Below, piece by piece: positions 54,556 through 63,360 of a stretch of DNA of 64,000 bases. The DNA is taken from the NCBI RefSeq assembly GCF_019802125.1, contig NZ_JAHVHT010000005.1, forward strand, positions 186,001-250,000, read 5' to 3'. The notes beneath the pieces were generated by a model that was not told the DNA's origin, ran no database searches, and worked only from the letters and a program-made list of their open reading frames with translations. The number at the start of each line of letters is the position of its first letter. Position 1 is the first letter of the stretch. A program made the position numbers and the translations under genes. This DNA comes from Tateyamaria omphalii (lineage in GTDB: Bacteria > Pseudomonadota > Alphaproteobacteria > Rhodobacterales > Rhodobacteraceae).

Positions 54556-54850
54556 CACCGTCACCCTGAACTGCGTTCGCAAGCAGGTTGGGCAAACGAG
54601 CTGGTCCACGCGTCGATTGGCAGGCGCTGTGTGTTCAAAGCTGTTCAAATGGATCGCTGTCCGCGCACAAATCGGGCAACGAACCGACCTCCATGCCAGA
54701 ACGTATGCCAAATATCGCCGACCATACGCCCCCAAGGATGCAACCTATTGGCGAGGCTCTCGGTCGCGCGTATCGTGGTTCATCTGTTTAAAAACCTTCA
54801 CATTTTCATGTGACCACAGGACAGCAGCGTCCACTTAAAAGGGAATCGAT
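54556..54850. other. 295-bp gap before the nuclease gene
   Basis: It separates the giant gene from the nuclease gene. It contains two similar short phrases (GTTGGGCAAACGA and ATCGGGCAACGA) and an AT-rich stretch near 54785-54815 that could be a promoter. A purine-rich site (AAAAGGGAA) precedes the next ATG. No gene was accepted here. Confidence 0.4.
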
Positions 54851-57800
54851 ATGAGCCGTCAGTATCGCAATTTTGAATTCGGGTCCTCGCAAGATGATAC
54901 ATTGTCGGGCACCGACGGGCGCGACTACATCTTCGCGTTCGGCGGAAATGATCACATTGCTTCGGGGCGCGGGAACGATTGGATCTTTGCCGGTTTCGGT
55001 GATGACGTCATCGACGGAGGCGCCGGGAACGATCGCATTTTCGGGGGCCTTGGTTTTGATACGGCGCAGTATGCAGGATCGATCGACGACTACTCCATCG
55101 ATGTGTCTCAAGGTTGGAAGCCTACTATTGTTACTTCGATCAACCCGGACGTTGACGATGTAGGTCGTGATGCACTCTACAGCGTTGAAGCCCTCTATTT
55201 CGCGGTTGATGACTACACGCTGTTCCTGAACGGGCAAAACAACGCCGTATTGGCCGGTAATGACGATGTTTCGACGTCTGAAAATGCGACGCTTGTAATC
55301 ACCACAAACGCGCTTCTCGCGAATGACCGCGACTTTGACGGAGACATTATCGAGATCACGTCCGTTGCGGAGGTCAGTGCAGCTGGCGCGACCGTGAGCC
55401 TTGTAGGTGGCGAGGTCGTGTATGATCCTGGTTCCGTTTTTGACAGCTTGGCTGCCGGTGACACGTTGACTGACACGTTTACATATGCCGTCACCGACAA
55501 CAACGGCAGCACCGTAACGGCCACCGTGACTGTAACCATCACGGGTGAAAATGACGCGCCAAGTATGTTGGTCGTGGATCAGATCTGTTTGATCGAAGGC
55601 AACAGCACTTTTCAGCCTGTCATCGGCGCAGATGATCCGGATGGCGATACGCTCAGCTATTCCCTCGCAGGGGATGATGCCGCACTGTTCACCGTTGATG
55701 CAGAAACGGGTGCCATCAGTTTTGTCGCACCGCCAGAGGCCGCGAACCCACTCGATGACGGTGCGGACGGTATCTACGAACTTGAATTGACTGTTTCCGA
55801 CGGGACCGAAAGCACCACGCGCAACGTCGCGGTACAGGTTGTTTCTGCGCCTCCAACAGGTGGTTCAAGTACAATAGCGTTTGATATGGTCGGAAGCGCG
55901 TCGCTTGGTTTGTTGAATTTTGTTAACTCCGCGCCTGTGTTTTCCAGTGCTGGCGATGGCTTCGGCTTTTTCCAGGCAGGGGAAGGCTCTGTCCCGTTCA
56001 GCCTTGTTGACGATAGCGCCGGTACTTTCCCGGGTGACAGCCTTGGGATCATCGATAGCAGCAGCAACACTGATGTGTTCTTTGGTGCAACCGATACTCA
56101 GAACAGCGACAATGACGGTGACGTTGCGGCCACTTGGTCCTTTGATATTGCAGGCGCAAGTGATCTGAGCCTGAGTGTGGACGCCGGTGCGATGGGGGAC
56201 TTTGAAAACTCAGACCGGTTTGTCATCAGCTACAACATCGATGGTGGCGAAGAGGCTATTCTGTTTGAGTTCGCCCCAGATGAAGATGCTGAGCAAGATT
56301 ACACTCTGGCGGACGGCAACGTCGAAACGCTGGCTGATCCGCTTACAGTTGTCGGCACGGGCGAGGTTTTGTCCAACGTGCTGCAAACCCTGACTGGATC
56401 GATTGAGGGAACAGGTTCAACCCTGAACCTGACCTTCACCGCCAACACGGATGGCGGATTGGAGGCGTTCGCGTTTCAAAACCTGATCATCGAAGGCAGT
56501 GGCGGAACAGGAGAGCCAGAGGCGCCGACCTATTCTGTTTCCGCGCTCAGCGGTGATGTTTTTGAAGGTGATGAGGGTGTGACGGAAGTCAGTTTCGAGA
56601 TCACCCGCGATGGTGACGTGTCAGAAGCGGGCAGCGTTGCGTTCACGATTGGTGGGGATGTCGATGCGGACGACTTTGTCGGCGCCCTTCCAACTGGAAC
56701 GGTTGAATTTGCCGTTGGTCAGACCTGCGCCACGGTGACGTTCGAAGTGGCTGGCGACACGCTGGTTGAAGACGACGAAAGTTTTACCGTGACCCTCAGC
56801 AACCCGGTCGGTGGAGATATTGTGACGCCAACCGCGTCGGTTCAGGTGTTGGACGATGACGACCTGTTGTTGATTTCCGATATCCAGGGCGACGGGGCCG
56901 AAAGTGAATTGGTGGACCAGGTCGTCACGGTCGAGGCGATTGTCACCTATGTGACCGAGAACGGGTACTTCCTGCAGGAAGAAGACGCGGACGCTGACGA
57001 CGATGCCCAAACTTCGGAAGGGATATTCGTGTTCACCGGCGGCGAAAATCAACCCGCCGTCGGTGATCTGGTGGTTACACGAGGCGTGGTTGGCGAATTC
57101 TTTGGCCAGACACAGCTTTCCCAAGATCAGATGCAGGTCGTATCGTCGGGTAACCCGTTGCCGATGGTGGCCACTGTCCTGCTGAGTGGCGCCGCTCAGA
57201 ACTTCGAGGCGATCGAAGGTATGCGTTTTGAGCTCGACAGTGGTATCGACGGCGAAAACATCACTGTCATCGAGAACTTCAACCTTGACCGCTTCGGCGA
57301 GATCACTGTTTCGGCCGGTATCCAAACCCAACCGACACAACTGTTCGATGCTCAAAGCGAGGCTGCGGACGTGGCGGCATTGGCCGAGGAAAACGCGAAC
57401 AACCGATTGATCATCGATGACGGCGTTTCCGAGCAGAATCCGGACGAGTTCCAGTACATCGCCAATACGAGAGCTGGTGACAATGGCAACGGTATCCTTG
57501 ATGCTGGTGACACGTTTACTGAGGACGGGCCGACATTGCGGCTTGGTGCCGAAATTGACGGGCCGACAACGGGGGTCATGTCCTTTGGCTTCGGTGAGTA
57601 TCGAATGCTGGTAGACGGCACGCTGAATATTGATGAGACGACCAATTCTGGCGCGCGCGAAGAAACGGCGCCAGATGTCGGCGGTGATGTACAGGTCGCG
57701 TCGATCAATGTGCTGAACTACTTTTCCACTTTGCAGGGAGAAGGTGGATCTGGGCCGAACAATCTGGACCCAAGGGGGGCTGCGTCCGAGGCAGATCTGG

Positions 57801-58825
57801 AACGGCAGACCGAGAAGTTGGTGGACGCGATCACCGGCACGGGGGCCGAAGTCTTCGCGCTGCAAGAGATCGAAAATGGCGGTTTCGGTGCCGACTCGGC
57901 CATTGCGACATTGGTTGATGCGTTGAATGTGGAGGCCGCAGAAACGGGATCAGGCGCGAATTATGCCTTCGTCGACCCCACTGCTGATGCGGGCTTTATC
58001 GGGACGGACGCGATCACAACGGGCCTCGTTTATGATGCCAATGCAGTTTCGGTTGTGCATTCCGAGTTCCTCGTTTTCGAAGAAAGCTCAGCAGCGACAA
58101 CATTCGCCTTGGCAGAGGTTTTGAACGCGGTCGTGCCGTCCGAGCTGCAAGTTGGCGATTTCCAACGAAACCGTCCGGCCGTCGCTGCAACGTTCGAAGA
58201 CAATGAGACGGGCGAGATGTTCACCATCGTATCCAACCACTTCAAATCCAAAGGGCCCAGTGGATTGGATGAACTGGTCGAAGCGGCGCAGGAGTATCTG
58301 GATGGCGGCGGCACGGACATAACGCAGGCGGATATCGACGCGCTGATCAACGATCCGAACTACGACCAGGGCGACGGGCAAGCCTTCTGGAATCAGGTGC
58401 GCGCAGATGCGTCCGCCGAAGTGCAGAACTGGATCGAAAATGAATACATGGGCGATGGTGTTTCGAATTTCATCATAATGGGCGATCTCAACGCTTACGC
58501 ACAGGAAGATCCGGTTCAATCGCTGACTCAGGATGCGGACCTAGTTGACCTCATTGATCAGTTCATCGGCCAAGACGAAGCCTATAGTTTTGTCTTCGAC
58601 GGGCAGCGTGGCGCTCTCGATCATGCGATTGCTTCCGGTGATATGGCGGACTTCATCACCGGTGCCGCCGAATGGCATATCAATGCTGATGAACCCGACT
58701 TGTTGAACTACAATTCTGCTTTCAATGACGCCGGCTTCTTCGAGGACAGCTTGTTCGCCTCATCTGACCATGATCCGCTGATCATTGGCATCGACACTGA
58801 TCCGGATGATATTCTGGCCGTCTGA
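54851..58825 (+). CDS. Multidomain extracellular nuclease (ExeM/NucH-like) with N-terminal RTX repeats
   Basis: A 1324-residue protein. Residues ~10-71 are calcium-binding RTX nonapeptides (GGNDHIASGRGNDWIFAG, GGAGNDRIFGG). Residues ~135-330 are VCBS/cadherin-like domains. Residues ~340-555 are a beta-rich domain and ~560-670 a Calx-beta domain (FEITRDGDVSEAGSVAFTI). Residues ~670-790 are an OB-fold region (VDQVVTVEAIVTYVTENGYFLQEED). Residues ~948-1318 are an endonuclease/exonuclease/phosphatase domain with ASINVLNYF, ALQEIENGG (metal Glu ~1006), SNHFKSKG (His ~1130), MGDLNAY and SSDHDPLIIG (Asp-His). Related enzymes degrade extracellular DNA. RTX at the N-terminus is unusual, because type I secretion signals normally sit at the C-terminus. 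No dedicated transporter is adjacent. Confidence 0.9.
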   Translation: MSRQYRNFEFGSSQDDTLSGTDGRDYIFAFGGNDHIASGRGNDWIFAGFGDDVIDGGAGNDRIFGGLGFDTAQYAGSIDDYSIDVSQGWKPTIVTSINPDVDDVGRDALYSVEALYFAVDDYTLFLNGQNNAVLAGNDDVSTSENATLVITTNALLANDRDFDGDIIEITSVAEVSAAGATVSLVGGEVVYDPGSVFDSLAAGDTLTDTFTYAVTDNNGSTVTATVTVTITGENDAPSMLVVDQICLIEGNSTFQPVIGADDPDGDTLSYSLAGDDAALFTVDAETGAISFVAPPEAANPLDDGADGIYELELTVSDGTESTTRNVAVQVVSAPPTGGSSTIAFDMVGSASLGLLNFVNSAPVFSSAGDGFGFFQAGEGSVPFSLVDDSAGTFPGDSLGIIDSSSNTDVFFGATDTQNSDNDGDVAATWSFDIAGASDLSLSVDAGAMGDFENSDRFVISYNIDGGEEAILFEFAPDEDAEQDYTLADGNVETLADPLTVVGTGEVLSNVLQTLTGSIEGTGSTLNLTFTANTDGGLEAFAFQNLIIEGSGGTGEPEAPTYSVSALSGDVFEGDEGVTEVSFEITRDGDVSEAGSVAFTIGGDVDADDFVGALPTGTVEFAVGQTCATVTFEVAGDTLVEDDESFTVTLSNPVGGDIVTPTASVQVLDDDDLLLISDIQGDGAESELVDQVVTVEAIVTYVTENGYFLQEEDADADDDAQTSEGIFVFTGGENQPAVGDLVVTRGVVGEFFGQTQLSQDQMQVVSSGNPLPMVATVLLSGAAQNFEAIEGMRFELDSGIDGENITVIENFNLDRFGEITVSAGIQTQPTQLFDAQSEAADVAALAEENANNRLIIDDGVSEQNPDEFQYIANTRAGDNGNGILDAGDTFTEDGPTLRLGAEIDGPTTGVMSFGFGEYRMLVDGTLNIDETTNSGAREETAPDVGGDVQVASINVLNYFSTLQGEGGSGPNNLDPRGAASEADLERQTEKLVDAITGTGAEVFALQEIENGGFGADSAIATLVDALNVEAAETGSGANYAFVDPTADAGFIGTDAITTGLVYDANAVSVVHSEFLVFEESSAATTFALAEVLNAVVPSELQVGDFQRNRPAVAATFEDNETGEMFTIVSNHFKSKGPSGLDELVEAAQEYLDGGGTDITQADIDALINDPNYDQGDGQAFWNQVRADASAEVQNWIENEYMGDGVSNFIIMGDLNAYAQEDPVQSLTQDADLVDLIDQFIGQDEAYSFVFDGQRGALDHAIASGDMADFITGAAEWHINADEPDLLNYNSAFNDAGFFEDSLFASSDHDPLIIGIDTDPDDILAV

Positions 58826-58840
58826 CCTGTTGTCGTGACG

Positions 58841-58874
58841 CGCGCGCCGAGCCGTTTTTGGGGCTGGGCGCGCG
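58841..58874. terminator. GC-rich hairpin between the nuclease and histidine kinase genes
   Basis: CGCGCGCCGAGCC and GGCTGGGCGCGCG pair at 12 of 13 positions around 8 bases containing a T-run. It lies in the 67-bp gap between converging genes and should terminate the nuclease transcript, possibly both. Confidence 0.65.
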
Positions 58875-58892
58875 GGCAGGAACGGTTTCTCG

Positions 58893-60230
58893 TCAGCGCC
58901 TGATTGGAAGCCTGACCGTCGCGCGCAGCCCTGCCTCTGGCAAGTTGTCGAGCGTTACCGATCCGCCGTGAGCGGCTATGACGTCACGAACAATCGCGAG
59001 CCCGAGGCCAGCGCCGCCCGTGTCAGGGTTGCGACTTTGGTCTCCGCGCACAAATGGGTTGAAGACTTCGGCGCGCTTTTCCCGGCTGATACCCGGGCCG
59101 TCGTCGTCAATTTCGACAACGGCTGCATCTGCATCTAGGGTCATCATTACACGCGCGGTGTTTCCATACTTCAGTGCATTGTCGAGCAGGTTGCCAAATG
59201 CACGTCCAAGTGCCACCGGACGGCCTCGCACCGTGGCGGGATCACCACATTTGAATGGTACACCCCGCTCCGCGCAGGCACGTTCAACGACCTCATGGAT
59301 GTCCACGTCGCGCAACGCTTCACTCTCACCGGTTCCGCGGGCATATGCCACAAGTTCGTCCGCCATCACCGTCATTTCCTCAAGTGTGCTGATCATCGGC
59401 TCGCCTTCGTCCGGTTCCAGCATCTCGGCTCGGATCCGCAAGCTCGTGATCGGTGTGCGCAGATCATGCCCGACGGCGGCAAGCATACGCATGCGTTCAG
59501 CATCGAAGCGCGCAATGCGCGCTTGCATGTCGTTAAAGGCCGTTGCCGCATCCTGTATCTCGCGCGGCCCTTCTGTCTGAACAAGAACCGTCCTATCCCC
59601 GCGGCCCGCAGCGCGGGCAGCCTTTGCCAGTTCGGTCAACGGATCGGTCAGCCGCCGCACAAAGATAAGCCCAACCGCCAGTATCGCGGCCAATGACAAT
59701 CCAAGGATCAGTAGGAACGCACCTTCTTCGATCCACGGAGGCGATGGCCGCCTCCCACGGGATCGAATGTTCAACCACTGCGTTGTCTCTCCCTCGGTGA
59801 CGACCAAATGCACGGATGCGGCAACGGCCATCCTTTTGCCACCCTTTGCGTCATCTCGCTGAACGCGGACTGCAGTCCTGACGTCTCGTCCGCCAAGCGC
59901 TTCGGTCAGCGCGTCGGCCAAGTCGAGCGCCTGGCGTGTATCGCCTTGCCTTTTCACCAGCGGTGTCGGACCGACTGTCACTTCGGACGACCGTGTAGAA
60001 GCAGAGTTGGCGAGGCTTGGACGGACCTGTGGGAAAGCCGCTTCGAGGGCTGGTATCAACGAGACAATGCGTTCCTGTTCGCGCGCGATCAAGGCGGCAC
60101 GATCCAGGCGCAATCGTTCATATGACAGGACCGCAAGCGCAAGAAGGTTTGCACTCACAAGCGAAATGGTCAGCAGGAGCGCGAAACGCCCAGCGATACG
60201 CTCGGGCAAAAGTCTTTTCCAGGTGATCAA
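58893..60230 (-). CDS. Sensor histidine kinase
   Basis: A kinase of about 445 residues. Membrane segment 1 is near the N-terminus (FALLLTISLVSANLLALAVLSY), a periplasmic domain of ~120 residues follows, segment 2 reads FLLILGLSLAAILAVGLIFV, then HAMP, HisKA with AAVGHDLRTPITSL (His255), an N box (GNLLDNALKYGN), DDDGPGIS and GAGLGLAIVRDVIAAHGG. It resembles EnvZ-type kinases. The likely start is the TTG at 60230, whose last two bases overlap the TGA of the response regulator gene (TTGA), so the two are coupled. A frame further upstream to 60272 lies within the regulator gene. Unlike the kinase at 31550, its sensor domain is not acidic. Confidence 0.92.
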   Translation of the reverse strand: MITWKRLLPERIAGRFALLLTISLVSANLLALAVLSYERLRLDRAALIAREQERIVSLIPALEAAFPQVRPSLANSASTRSSEVTVGPTPLVKRQGDTRQALDLADALTEALGGRDVRTAVRVQRDDAKGGKRMAVAASVHLVVTEGETTQWLNIRSRGRRPSPPWIEEGAFLLILGLSLAAILAVGLIFVRRLTDPLTELAKAARAAGRGDRTVLVQTEGPREIQDAATAFNDMQARIARFDAERMRMLAAVGHDLRTPITSLRIRAEMLEPDEGEPMISTLEEMTVMADELVAYARGTGESEALRDVDIHEVVERACAERGVPFKCGDPATVRGRPVALGRAFGNLLDNALKYGNTARVMMTLDADAAVVEIDDDGPGISREKRAEVFNPFVRGDQSRNPDTGGAGLGLAIVRDVIAAHGGSVTLDNLPEAGLRATVRLPIRR

Positions 60231-60940
60231 GCTGGTTCCACATCTGCAGCGAGCCGGTAGCCCCCGCCCCATTCCGTAACGAGCAGGCGTGGCAAAGACG
60301 GATCGACCTCAATCTTCCGGCGCAGTCGGCTCACGCTGTTGTCGATTGCCCGATCATAGGCTTTTGCATCGCGCCCGAGCGTCAGATCCAGCAAGGTGCT
60401 GCGGGACATCACTGTTTGCGGGTGATCAAGAAGGACGCCCAGCAACCTGCTTTCCCCCGATGTCAGGGTAACGGCGCGGCCGTCCGCATGCCGTACTTCT
60501 TGCGTATCGGGATCGTGCGTCCAGGGGCCGAACCTTCTCTGACCCTTGGCAACTTGCGGGGCCGTCGGCGGTTTGCGCCGCAACACGGCACGGATACGGG
60601 CCACAAGTTCCCGGGGATTGAACGGTTTGACCACGTAGTCGTCGGCGCCGAGCTCCAAACCGACGATGCGATCCGTTTCATCGGCCATGGCCGTCAGCAG
60701 GATCACGGGTGGTCCGCCCCGCGCCACCAACCACCGGCACAAGCTCAGTCCATCCTCGCCGGGCATCATCACGTCCAGCACGATCAGCGCAGGATCACTT
60801 TCCTCCAACAAGGCGCGCGCTTCCATCGCATTGGCGGCCATCTGGGTGCGCAGTCCTTGCTCGCGCAGGTACTTGTCCAGCGGCTCACGGATGTCACGTG
60901 CATCGTCCACGATCATTATCTGAGGGGCGATTTGCTCCAT
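60227..60940 (-). CDS. OmpR-family response regulator
   Basis: A 237-residue regulator. The receiver domain shows the IVDDARD acidic pair, phospho-acceptor Asp56 in IVLDVMMPGEDGLSL, LLTAMADETD and the Lys of YVVKPFNPREL. The winged helix begins near residue 140 (VTLTSGESRLLGVLLDHPQTVMSRSTLLDL, then DNSVSRLRRKIEVDP). It is of the OmpR subtype. It heads the operon with the kinase and is divergent from the EF-hand gene at 61163. The gap contains four TTTGTCKC-type boxes that are the obvious binding-site candidates. Confidence 0.95.
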   Translation of the reverse strand: MEQIAPQIMIVDDARDIREPLDKYLREQGLRTQMAANAMEARALLEESDPALIVLDVMMPGEDGLSLCRWLVARGGPPVILLTAMADETDRIVGLELGADDYVVKPFNPRELVARIRAVLRRKPPTAPQVAKGQRRFGPWTHDPDTQEVRHADGRAVTLTSGESRLLGVLLDHPQTVMSRSTLLDLTLGRDAKAYDRAIDNSVSRLRRKIEVDPSLPRLLVTEWGGGYRLAADVEPA

Positions 60941-61016
60941 TTCATCTCCTGTACTGGACCGCTTTGTGTTTGTTTAGCGATATGCGGCCCATGCTCCGAG
61001 TCTCGATGCCGCTTCA

Positions 61017-61065
61017 TTTGTCGCAATTTGTCTCAGCGCCTGCCATTGCGACAGATCGCGACAAA
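61017..61065. promoter_or_regulatory. Symmetric array of four TTTGTCKC boxes between the two-component and EF-hand genes
   Basis: TTTGTCGC at 61017-61024 and TTTGTCTC at 61027-61034 are direct repeats with a 10-bp period. GCGACA at 61048-61053 and GCGACAAA at 61058-61065 are the same box inverted, again 10 bp apart. This tandem-pair geometry is typical of OmpR-type dimers. It lies in the divergent promoter region and should serve both the regulator gene and the exported-protein operon. Confidence 0.72.
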
Positions 61066-61162
61066 CAAGATCCCCGCCCGACACACCTTTCTGGCATGAC
61101 CTGTCCATATGGCAGTCAGACGCGGCAAAACCGCGGCTCGATTTCAACGGAAAGGACAACCC

Positions 61163-61696
61163 ATGAACCGAACGAAAATACTGGCTGTTACCGCACTCGC
61201 CCTGAGTGTGTCTGGTGTCGGCGCAGTCATCGCCAATGCGCAGGACAATGCAGAGCCAAGCCCACCGCCGGCGGCCGAAGGTCAAGTCACCAAGGTTGAC
61301 ATGCGCGACGACCATGACGGAAAGCGCAAGCGCGGCCATGGCAGGAATATGCGCGGGGGCGAGATGCTTCGCGATGTCTTTGAGGCGGCCGATGCAGACA
61401 GCGATGGCGCTGTCACTGCAGAAGAGGTCGAAGCGTATCGTAACGCCCTCGTGGCGGAGGTGGATGCCTCCGGCGACGGTGCCTTGTCCATTGAGGAGTT
61501 CGATACGCTGTATCGCAGCTTCACCCGCTCGCGCATGGTGGACGCGTTTCAAAGACTTGATGCGGATGGCGACGGTCAAATCGCACCGGAAGAGATGGAG
61601 CGCCGCGTTGCACGCTTCGTTGAGCGGTTGGACCGCGATGGGGATGGAACGCTGACGCTGCAGCGGCGTGGTGGCCGCGCGGCTCCGCAGGAGTGA
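61163..61696 (+). CDS. Exported EF-hand calcium-binding protein
   Basis: A 177-residue protein with a Sec signal (KILAVTALALSVSGVGAVIANAQ). Four EF-hand loops follow: DADSDGAVTAEEV, DASGDGALSIEEF, DADGDGQIAPEEM and a shorter DRDGDGTLTL. A His/Lys/Arg-rich stretch before the first loop (DDHDGKRKRGHGRNMRGG) may bind other metals. It should bind calcium in the periplasm. The gene is divergent from a two-component pair with shared boxes between. The ATG at 61163 is chosen over a frame open upstream, because the signal peptide then starts at once. The YHYH gene follows 98 bases later. Confidence 0.9.
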   Translation: MNRTKILAVTALALSVSGVGAVIANAQDNAEPSPPPAAEGQVTKVDMRDDHDGKRKRGHGRNMRGGEMLRDVFEAADADSDGAVTAEEVEAYRNALVAEVDASGDGALSIEEFDTLYRSFTRSRMVDAFQRLDADGDGQIAPEEMERRVARFVERLDRDGDGTLTLQRRGGRAAPQE

Positions 61697-61794
61697 TCGT
61701 TCCGGGGCGGCCCGTTCCGCCCCGGCCTGAATTCAAAGGTGTCGCCGCACTCTCGGTGGCCGGGCGACACCGCTTCGAACAAGGAGGAAATCAA

Positions 61795-62793
61795 ATGCAA
61801 TCAGACTCCTCACTCACTTCGAAACTTCTTACATTCACCGTTCTCTCGACATCTGTTGGCTTCATCTCCGCCGGTGCAGCGCTTGCCCACGATCCGGAGG
61901 AGCACTGTACCGCAATCATCGCCTCGGTCGAAGAGGCCGGGTTTGCGGACAAGGTGGCTGTCACCTGCGAGAACGGCGCAGCCGTAATTTCGTCAAACAC
62001 GTATCCCGACCACGAGTTGATGACGGGCATCGTCGGGACCAATGAACAGGTGCCGGTGCCTGCTCCGGGTTATGACGCTCCAATCCCGCTCGCTCCGGTT
62101 CTGGGCAACACGCCGCACACGCGGGACTCCGCACTCGGTGTGGCGGTGAACGGTGTGCCGATCTTCGACTACACCGGCGGCGGCGAAATGACGGAGGAGG
62201 ACCTTTACCACTACCAGACTCAGCACGATACGCTGCAAACCCAGCAACTCGATGTGTGCGGCGGACATGCCGGACGCGGAGACGATTATCACTACCATGT
62301 CAAACCTGTTTGCATGATTGCCCAGATGGAGAATGCCGGGAACAACGCGATCATCGGCTGGGCGTTCGACGGCTTTCCGATCTACGGCGACAACAACCCG
62401 GATGGTACTGCCATCCCTGATGGGGTTCTGGACGTCTGCAACGGTCAGCCGGACGAAGCATTCGGCTACCGATACCATACGTCGGAGGGCGCGCCCTACA
62501 TTGTGCAGTGTCTCATGGGGGAGGTTGCCGATATTCGCGAGTTGCCCCGTGTCTCGCCGCTGGTCGATGCAAAAACGGGTCATGGCACGGACCCGGGTCG
62601 CCCGCCGCGTGGTGGTGTTGAAAACCTGATCTTCACTGAAGGTACGGATGGCACCCGCAGCATGGATTACAGCTATGAGGGTGAGGACTACTACATCCGC
62701 TATGCCCCATCCGGCACGCCCGACTGCTATTTGTTCGAGACCCGGACTGTGACCAATGGCGGCGAGGTTGTCAGCGGCGAGTACTGCCGATGA
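61795..62793 (+). CDS. Exported YHYH-domain protein
   Basis: A 332-residue secreted or periplasmic protein: signal peptide (LLTFTVLSTSVGFISAGAALA) and the YHYH signature in HAGRGDDYHYHVKPVCM. Other blocks are VNGVPIFDYTGGGEM, LDVCGGHAGRG, IIGWAFDGFPIYGDNN and GYRYHTSEGAPYIVQCLMGE. The function of the YHYH domain is not established; the His/Asp pattern suggests metal binding. AAGGAGGA stands just before the ATG at 61795. Its stop overlaps the PEBP gene start (ATGA), so the two are coupled. The downstream proteins are also exported, so this is an operon of extracytoplasmic proteins. Confidence 0.88.
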   Translation: MQSDSSLTSKLLTFTVLSTSVGFISAGAALAHDPEEHCTAIIASVEEAGFADKVAVTCENGAAVISSNTYPDHELMTGIVGTNEQVPVPAPGYDAPIPLAPVLGNTPHTRDSALGVAVNGVPIFDYTGGGEMTEEDLYHYQTQHDTLQTQQLDVCGGHAGRGDDYHYHVKPVCMIAQMENAGNNAIIGWAFDGFPIYGDNNPDGTAIPDGVLDVCNGQPDEAFGYRYHTSEGAPYIVQCLMGEVADIRELPRVSPLVDAKTGHGTDPGRPPRGGVENLIFTEGTDGTRSMDYSYEGEDYYIRYAPSGTPDCYLFETRTVTNGGEVVSGEYCR

Positions 62794-63338
62794 GGAGCTT
62801 GATGTCATTGTTCGCGGTGGTTTGCTTGGCTGTCGCGGGATCCGCGCAGGCAGAGGATGCGTTTTCCCTCACAAGCTCGGCACTGACAGATGGTGGCATG
62901 CTACCGGCGGACCTGAAATGCGCGCGAGATGGTGGCAGCGGCGCTTCACCGCCACTTGAATGGCATGACGTGCCTGTTGGAACCGAGAGTTTTGCGCTCA
63001 TCATGCACCACTATCCGCGGGGCACGACCGCTGGTTTTGATACTCCAAGTCACTATTGGCTGCTTTGGAACGTACCTGCCGATTTTACCAAGATCGGTCG
63101 TGGTAACCCAGCGTCGATTGGTGACGAGGGTGCTGACAAGGATCGAATGCGCACCGGCTACACCTCGCCATGTTCTCCCGGTGGCCAGCAGCACGAATAC
63201 ACCATCACGGTCTATGCGCTCAATGGGCCCATGGACGATCTGCCTGGCTACGACGACCGTCAGGTTGACTGGCAAATGATGACCAATGCGCTGGAGGGCA
63301 AGGTCATCTCATCTGCACAGCTTTCGTTTCTGAACTGA
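62790..63338 (+). CDS. Exported PEBP-family (YbhB/YbcL-like) protein
   Basis: A 182-residue protein with a signal peptide (SLMSLFAVVCLAVAGSAQA). The phosphatidylethanolamine-binding-protein fold is seen in FSLTSSALTDGGMLPADLKC, GGSGASPPLEWHDVPVGTESFALIMHHY, HYWLLWNVPADFTKIGRG, the conserved YTSPCSPGGQQHEYTITVYALNG block and a C-terminal strand. Bacterial members are often found beside YHYH proteins. The ligand is unknown. It is coupled by ATGA to the YHYH gene and followed 22 bases later by another exported protein gene. Confidence 0.92.
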   Translation: MRSLMSLFAVVCLAVAGSAQAEDAFSLTSSALTDGGMLPADLKCARDGGSGASPPLEWHDVPVGTESFALIMHHYPRGTTAGFDTPSHYWLLWNVPADFTKIGRGNPASIGDEGADKDRMRTGYTSPCSPGGQQHEYTITVYALNGPMDDLPGYDDRQVDWQMMTNALEGKVISSAQLSFLN

Positions 63339-63360
63339 CCCAAAAAAGGAGAAGATTACG

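Noticed and set aside
54436-54735. Minus-strand frame with three CxxC pairs (CPIC, CPTC, CKHC), zinc-ribbon-like
   Set aside because: It overlaps the end of the giant gene in antisense, has no ribosome site, and the spacing does not match a known zinc ribbon; taken as chance.
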